Source of the DNA: an uncultured Clostridia bacterium
GTDB taxonomy: Bacteria; Bacillota; Clostridia; Lachnospirales; Lachnospiraceae
NCBI GenBank assembly: GCA_946623485.1
Contig: CAMORF010000098.1
Location: 1 to 7,916 of the forward strand
Length of the DNA: 7,916 nucleotides
Reading direction: 5' to 3'
The notes below the pieces were generated by a model. The model saw only the letters and a program-made list of their open reading frames with translations. It was not told the origin of the DNA and made no database searches. Position 1 is the stretch's first letter. Each line of letters opens with the position of its first letter. A program made the position numbers and the translations under genes. Positions 6,233-7,916 of the stretch are shown piece after piece.

Positions 6233-6239
6233 AAGGAGG
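6233..6239 (+). promoter_or_regulatory. Ribosome binding site deciding the uppS start
   Basis: A perfect AAGGAGG lies 6 nt before the ATG at 6246. The ATG at 6241 is in another frame, and the in-frame GTG at 6195 has no comparable site. Confidence 0.8.
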
Positions 6240-6245
6240 CATGGA

Positions 6246-6965
6246 ATGGAAATACCTCGTCATGTAGCGATTATTTTGGATGGAAATGGCCGCTGGGCAA
6301 AATCCAGGAATATGCCCCGTAACTACGGGCATGTGAAGGGTGCCGCGAATGTGGAAGTGATCTGCCGCGCGGCGGATGAGCTGGGCATCAAGTACCTGAC
6401 CGTTTATCTGTTCTCTACCGAGAACTGGCGGCGGAACCAGGATGAAGTGAGGGCGCTGATGAAGCTGTTCCACAGCTACACCCGCACCGCGATCCGCCAG
6501 GCAAGGGAAAATAATATGCGCTGCCGGGTTCTCGGCAAGGAGGAGGAGCTGGACGATACGCTCAGGAAGAACCTCAGGGAGCTGGTGGAAAGCTCAAAAA
6601 ACAATACGGGACTGAACTTTCAGCTTGCCATCAATTATGGAAGCCGGGATGAGATTGTACGGGCAGTCCGGAAGCTGGCAGGCGATGTAAAAAACGGACA
6701 GATCAGCGACCCGTCACAGATTACGGAAGCGACCTTCGCTTCTTACCTGGACACTGCGGATATTCCTGACCCGGATCTTCTGATCCGGACCAGCGGGGAG
6801 ATGAGGCTGAGCAACTATCTGATGTGGCAGCTTTCTTACGCGGAACTGTATTTCACCCAGACGCCCTGGCCTGCATTTTCCAAAAATGACCTGATGCTTG
6901 CGATTGAAGAGTATAACAGGCGTACCCGGCGCTACGGCGGGCTGAAAAAAGGGGAGGAGGATTAA
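6246..6965 (+). CDS. uppS: Undecaprenyl diphosphate synthase (cis-prenyltransferase)
   Basis: Encodes 239 residues, within the usual 230-260. UppS adds isopentenyl diphosphate units to farnesyl diphosphate in cis to make C55 undecaprenyl diphosphate, the precursor of the lipid carrier for peptidoglycan, teichoic acid and capsule synthesis; it is a cytosolic or membrane-associated homodimer. Motifs in order: catalytic D12 in I-I-L-D-G-N-G-R-W-A (9-18), G-H at 28-29, F-S-T-E-N-W (56-61), N-Y-G-S-R-D-E (130-136), R181-T-S-G-E with R187-L-S-N (IPP diphosphate binding), and Y-A-E200. All expected residues are present. It begins with a perfect ribosome binding site after the odd T/G tract and is followed 6 nt later by cdsA, so the two are certainly linked. 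Chain length (C55 rather than shorter) is inferred from family and context. Confidence 0.96.
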   Translation: MEIPRHVAIILDGNGRWAKSRNMPRNYGHVKGAANVEVICRAADELGIKYLTVYLFSTENWRRNQDEVRALMKLFHSYTRTAIRQARENNMRCRVLGKEEELDDTLRKNLRELVESSKNNTGLNFQLAINYGSRDEIVRAVRKLAGDVKNGQISDPSQITEATFASYLDTADIPDPDLLIRTSGEMRLSNYLMWQLSYAELYFTQTPWPAFSKNDLMLAIEEYNRRTRRYGGLKKGEED

Positions 6966-6971
6966 AAGCAT

Positions 6972-7793
6972 ATGTTTGTCACCAGACTGATCAGCGGGGT
7001 GATTCTGCTGGCTATCATGATTGGCGCAATCTGTCTTGGAGGGCCGGTACTGTATGGGTTCCTTCTGGTGATTTCCCTGATCGGGATGTTTGAACTGTTT
7101 CGTGCGGCAGGCGTGCGGAAGGACCGGGAAAACCTGCTGACTGTGGTCTCCTACGCCGGGGCCATCGGGTTTTATGTGCTGGTCTTCCTTGGGCGCCGGG
7201 AGTTTTATCTGCCGGGGCTGTGCGTCGCGATGATCCTGATCCTGTTTGTCTATGTCTTTACCTATCCGAATTATCATGCGGACCAGGTGATGGCTGCTTT
7301 TTTCGGGATCGTCTATGTGGCAGTCAGCCTGAGCTTTATCTATCAGACAAGAATGCTGAAGGATGGCGAGTTTTCGGTGTGGCTGATCTTTATCTGCTCC
7401 TGGGGCTGCGATACGTTGGCGTATGTATCAGGCCGGCTGTTTGGGAAGCATAAGCTTGCCCCGGTTCTGAGCCCGAAGAAGACCATAGAAGGTGCGATCG
7501 GCGGGGTAGCGGGAGCTGCAATCATCGGACTCATCTATGCCCTGTGCGTCGGACGGTTTATGTCTACGGGGAAAAATGCTGTCTGGGTGTTTCCCCTGAT
7601 CAGTGCCGTCGGCGCTTTGGTTTCCATGGTGGGAGACCTGGCGGCTTCCGCAATTAAGCGAAACCATAATATCAAGGATTATGGAAAGCTGATCCCCGGG
7701 CACGGCGGGATCCTGGACCGGTATGATTCTGTCATCATTACCGCCCCCATCATCTATCTGCTTGCTTATATTGCATTGGCTGTAAGGTTCTGA
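6972..7793 (+). CDS. cdsA: Phosphatidate cytidylyltransferase (CDP-diacylglycerol synthase)
   Basis: Encodes 273 residues, normal for the family. CdsA is an integral membrane enzyme that converts phosphatidic acid and CTP to CDP-diacylglycerol and diphosphate, the branch point to phosphatidylglycerol, cardiolipin and related lipids. Seen: about eight hydrophobic segments from residue 5 onward, the S-P-K-K-T-I-E-G motif (167-174), the conserved G221-D-L after a hydrophobic run, and the full family signature S226-A-I-K-R with D236 and G-H-G-G-I-L-D-R-Y-D (243-252). Its ribosome binding site GGGGAGGAGG (6951-6960) lies inside the end of uppS, 11 nt before the ATG, supporting translational coupling. 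The usual next genes in this cluster are dxr and a site-2 protease gene, but here the stop codon runs directly into a tandem repeat and the window ends. Confidence 0.96.
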   Translation: MFVTRLISGVILLAIMIGAICLGGPVLYGFLLVISLIGMFELFRAAGVRKDRENLLTVVSYAGAIGFYVLVFLGRREFYLPGLCVAMILILFVYVFTYPNYHADQVMAAFFGIVYVAVSLSFIYQTRMLKDGEFSVWLIFICSWGCDTLAYVSGRLFGKHKLAPVLSPKKTIEGAIGGVAGAAIIGLIYALCVGRFMSTGKNAVWVFPLISAVGALVSMVGDLAASAIKRNHNIKDYGKLIPGHGGILDRYDSVIITAPIIYLLAYIALAVRF

Positions 7794-7916
7794 CCGCAGG
7801 ATCGGGCCACAGGATCGGATCACAGGATCGGACCGCAGTATCAGACCGCAGGATCGGGCTACAGTATCGGAGCGCAGTATCAGACTGCAGTATCGGATCG
7901 CAGTATCAGACCGCAG
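7793..7916 (+). repeat. 13-bp tandem repeat array directly after cdsA (continues past window)
   Basis: Nine full copies of a 13-bp unit (starting at 7793, 7806, 7819, 7832, 7845, 7858, 7871, 7884 and 7897) plus 7 bases of a tenth fill the end of the window with no indels. The unit reads approximately ACCGCAGKATCRG. Positions 5-7 (CAG), 9-11 (ATC) and 13 (G) are invariant, while positions 1-4, 8 and 12 vary. Copies 1 and 5 are identical. Copies 1-3 carry G at position 8 and later ones mostly T, and in copies 6-9 position 12 alternates G/A, hinting at a 26-bp higher-order unit. The first unit uses the last base of the cdsA stop codon. No spacers are present, so this is not a CRISPR array. It is probably a VNTR-type array; its true length is not visible. 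Confidence 0.93.

Noticed and set aside
6031..6234. Open frame on - encoding a Lys/Pro/Ser/Gln-rich 67-residue peptide
   Set aside because: This is the complement of the T/G tract; low complexity explains it, and there is no convincing start signal or family similarity.
6195..6245. 17-codon N-terminal extension of uppS from GTG
   Set aside because: A perfect AAGGAGG points to the ATG at 6246, and UppS proteins normally begin shortly before the I-I-L-D-G-N-G-R-W motif.
6040..6267. Open frame on + encoding a Phe/Leu/Trp-rich hydrophobic peptide of 75 residues across the T/G tract
   Set aside because: It starts at TTG without a ribosome binding site, its composition is forced by the T-runs (TTT codons), and it overlaps the well-supported uppS start.
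7793..7916. CRISPR array or plasmid-type iterons
   Set aside because: The 13-bp units are contiguous with no spacers, and there are no cas or replication genes nearby; a plain tandem repeat fits better.

Overview
The window looks like a chromosome segment of a moderately GC-rich Clostridia member, most likely Lachnospiraceae-like. This is inferred from the pyrH-frr-uppS-cdsA gene order, strong AAGGAGG-type ribosome binding sites and the style of the proteins. No rRNA or marker is present to fix the taxon, and no tRNA, rRNA, CRISPR array or insertion sequence was seen. It divides into an accessory, envelope-glycan-like left half and a conserved housekeeping right half.

Left half (1-4367). A GT2 polyprenyl-phosphate-type glycosyltransferase (5' end outside the window), an ATP-grasp ligase and a CapK/PaaK-like adenylate-forming ligase run on the + strand. 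A membrane acyltransferase of the acyltransferase-3 family converges on them from the - strand. Together they look like the end of a surface polysaccharide or glycolipid locus: sugar transfer to a lipid carrier, activation and ligation of a carboxylate, and O-acylation. The substrate cannot be read from sequence. A strong stem-loop lies between the first two genes.

Right half (4368-7793). After a divergent intergenic region with a good promoter for the acyltransferase and a plausible one for pyrH come pyrH (UMP kinase), frr (ribosome recycling factor), uppS (undecaprenyl diphosphate synthase) and cdsA (CDP-diacylglycerol synthase). pyrH-frr is separated from uppS-cdsA by 322 nt that hold a strong terminator-like hairpin and an odd tract of about 110 nt made of T-runs punctuated by G-runs. 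uppS supplies the C55 lipid carrier and cdsA the CDP-diacylglycerol for phospholipids, so the right half feeds the same envelope that the left half probably decorates.

Right edge (7793-7916). Starting on the last base of the cdsA stop codon is a tandem array of a 13-bp unit, nine full copies plus a partial one, cut by the window end. This array and the T/G tract are the most unusual sequence features here. No clearly new multi-gene system is demonstrated; the best candidate for undescribed biochemistry is the GT / ATP-grasp / CapK-like / acyltransferase group.
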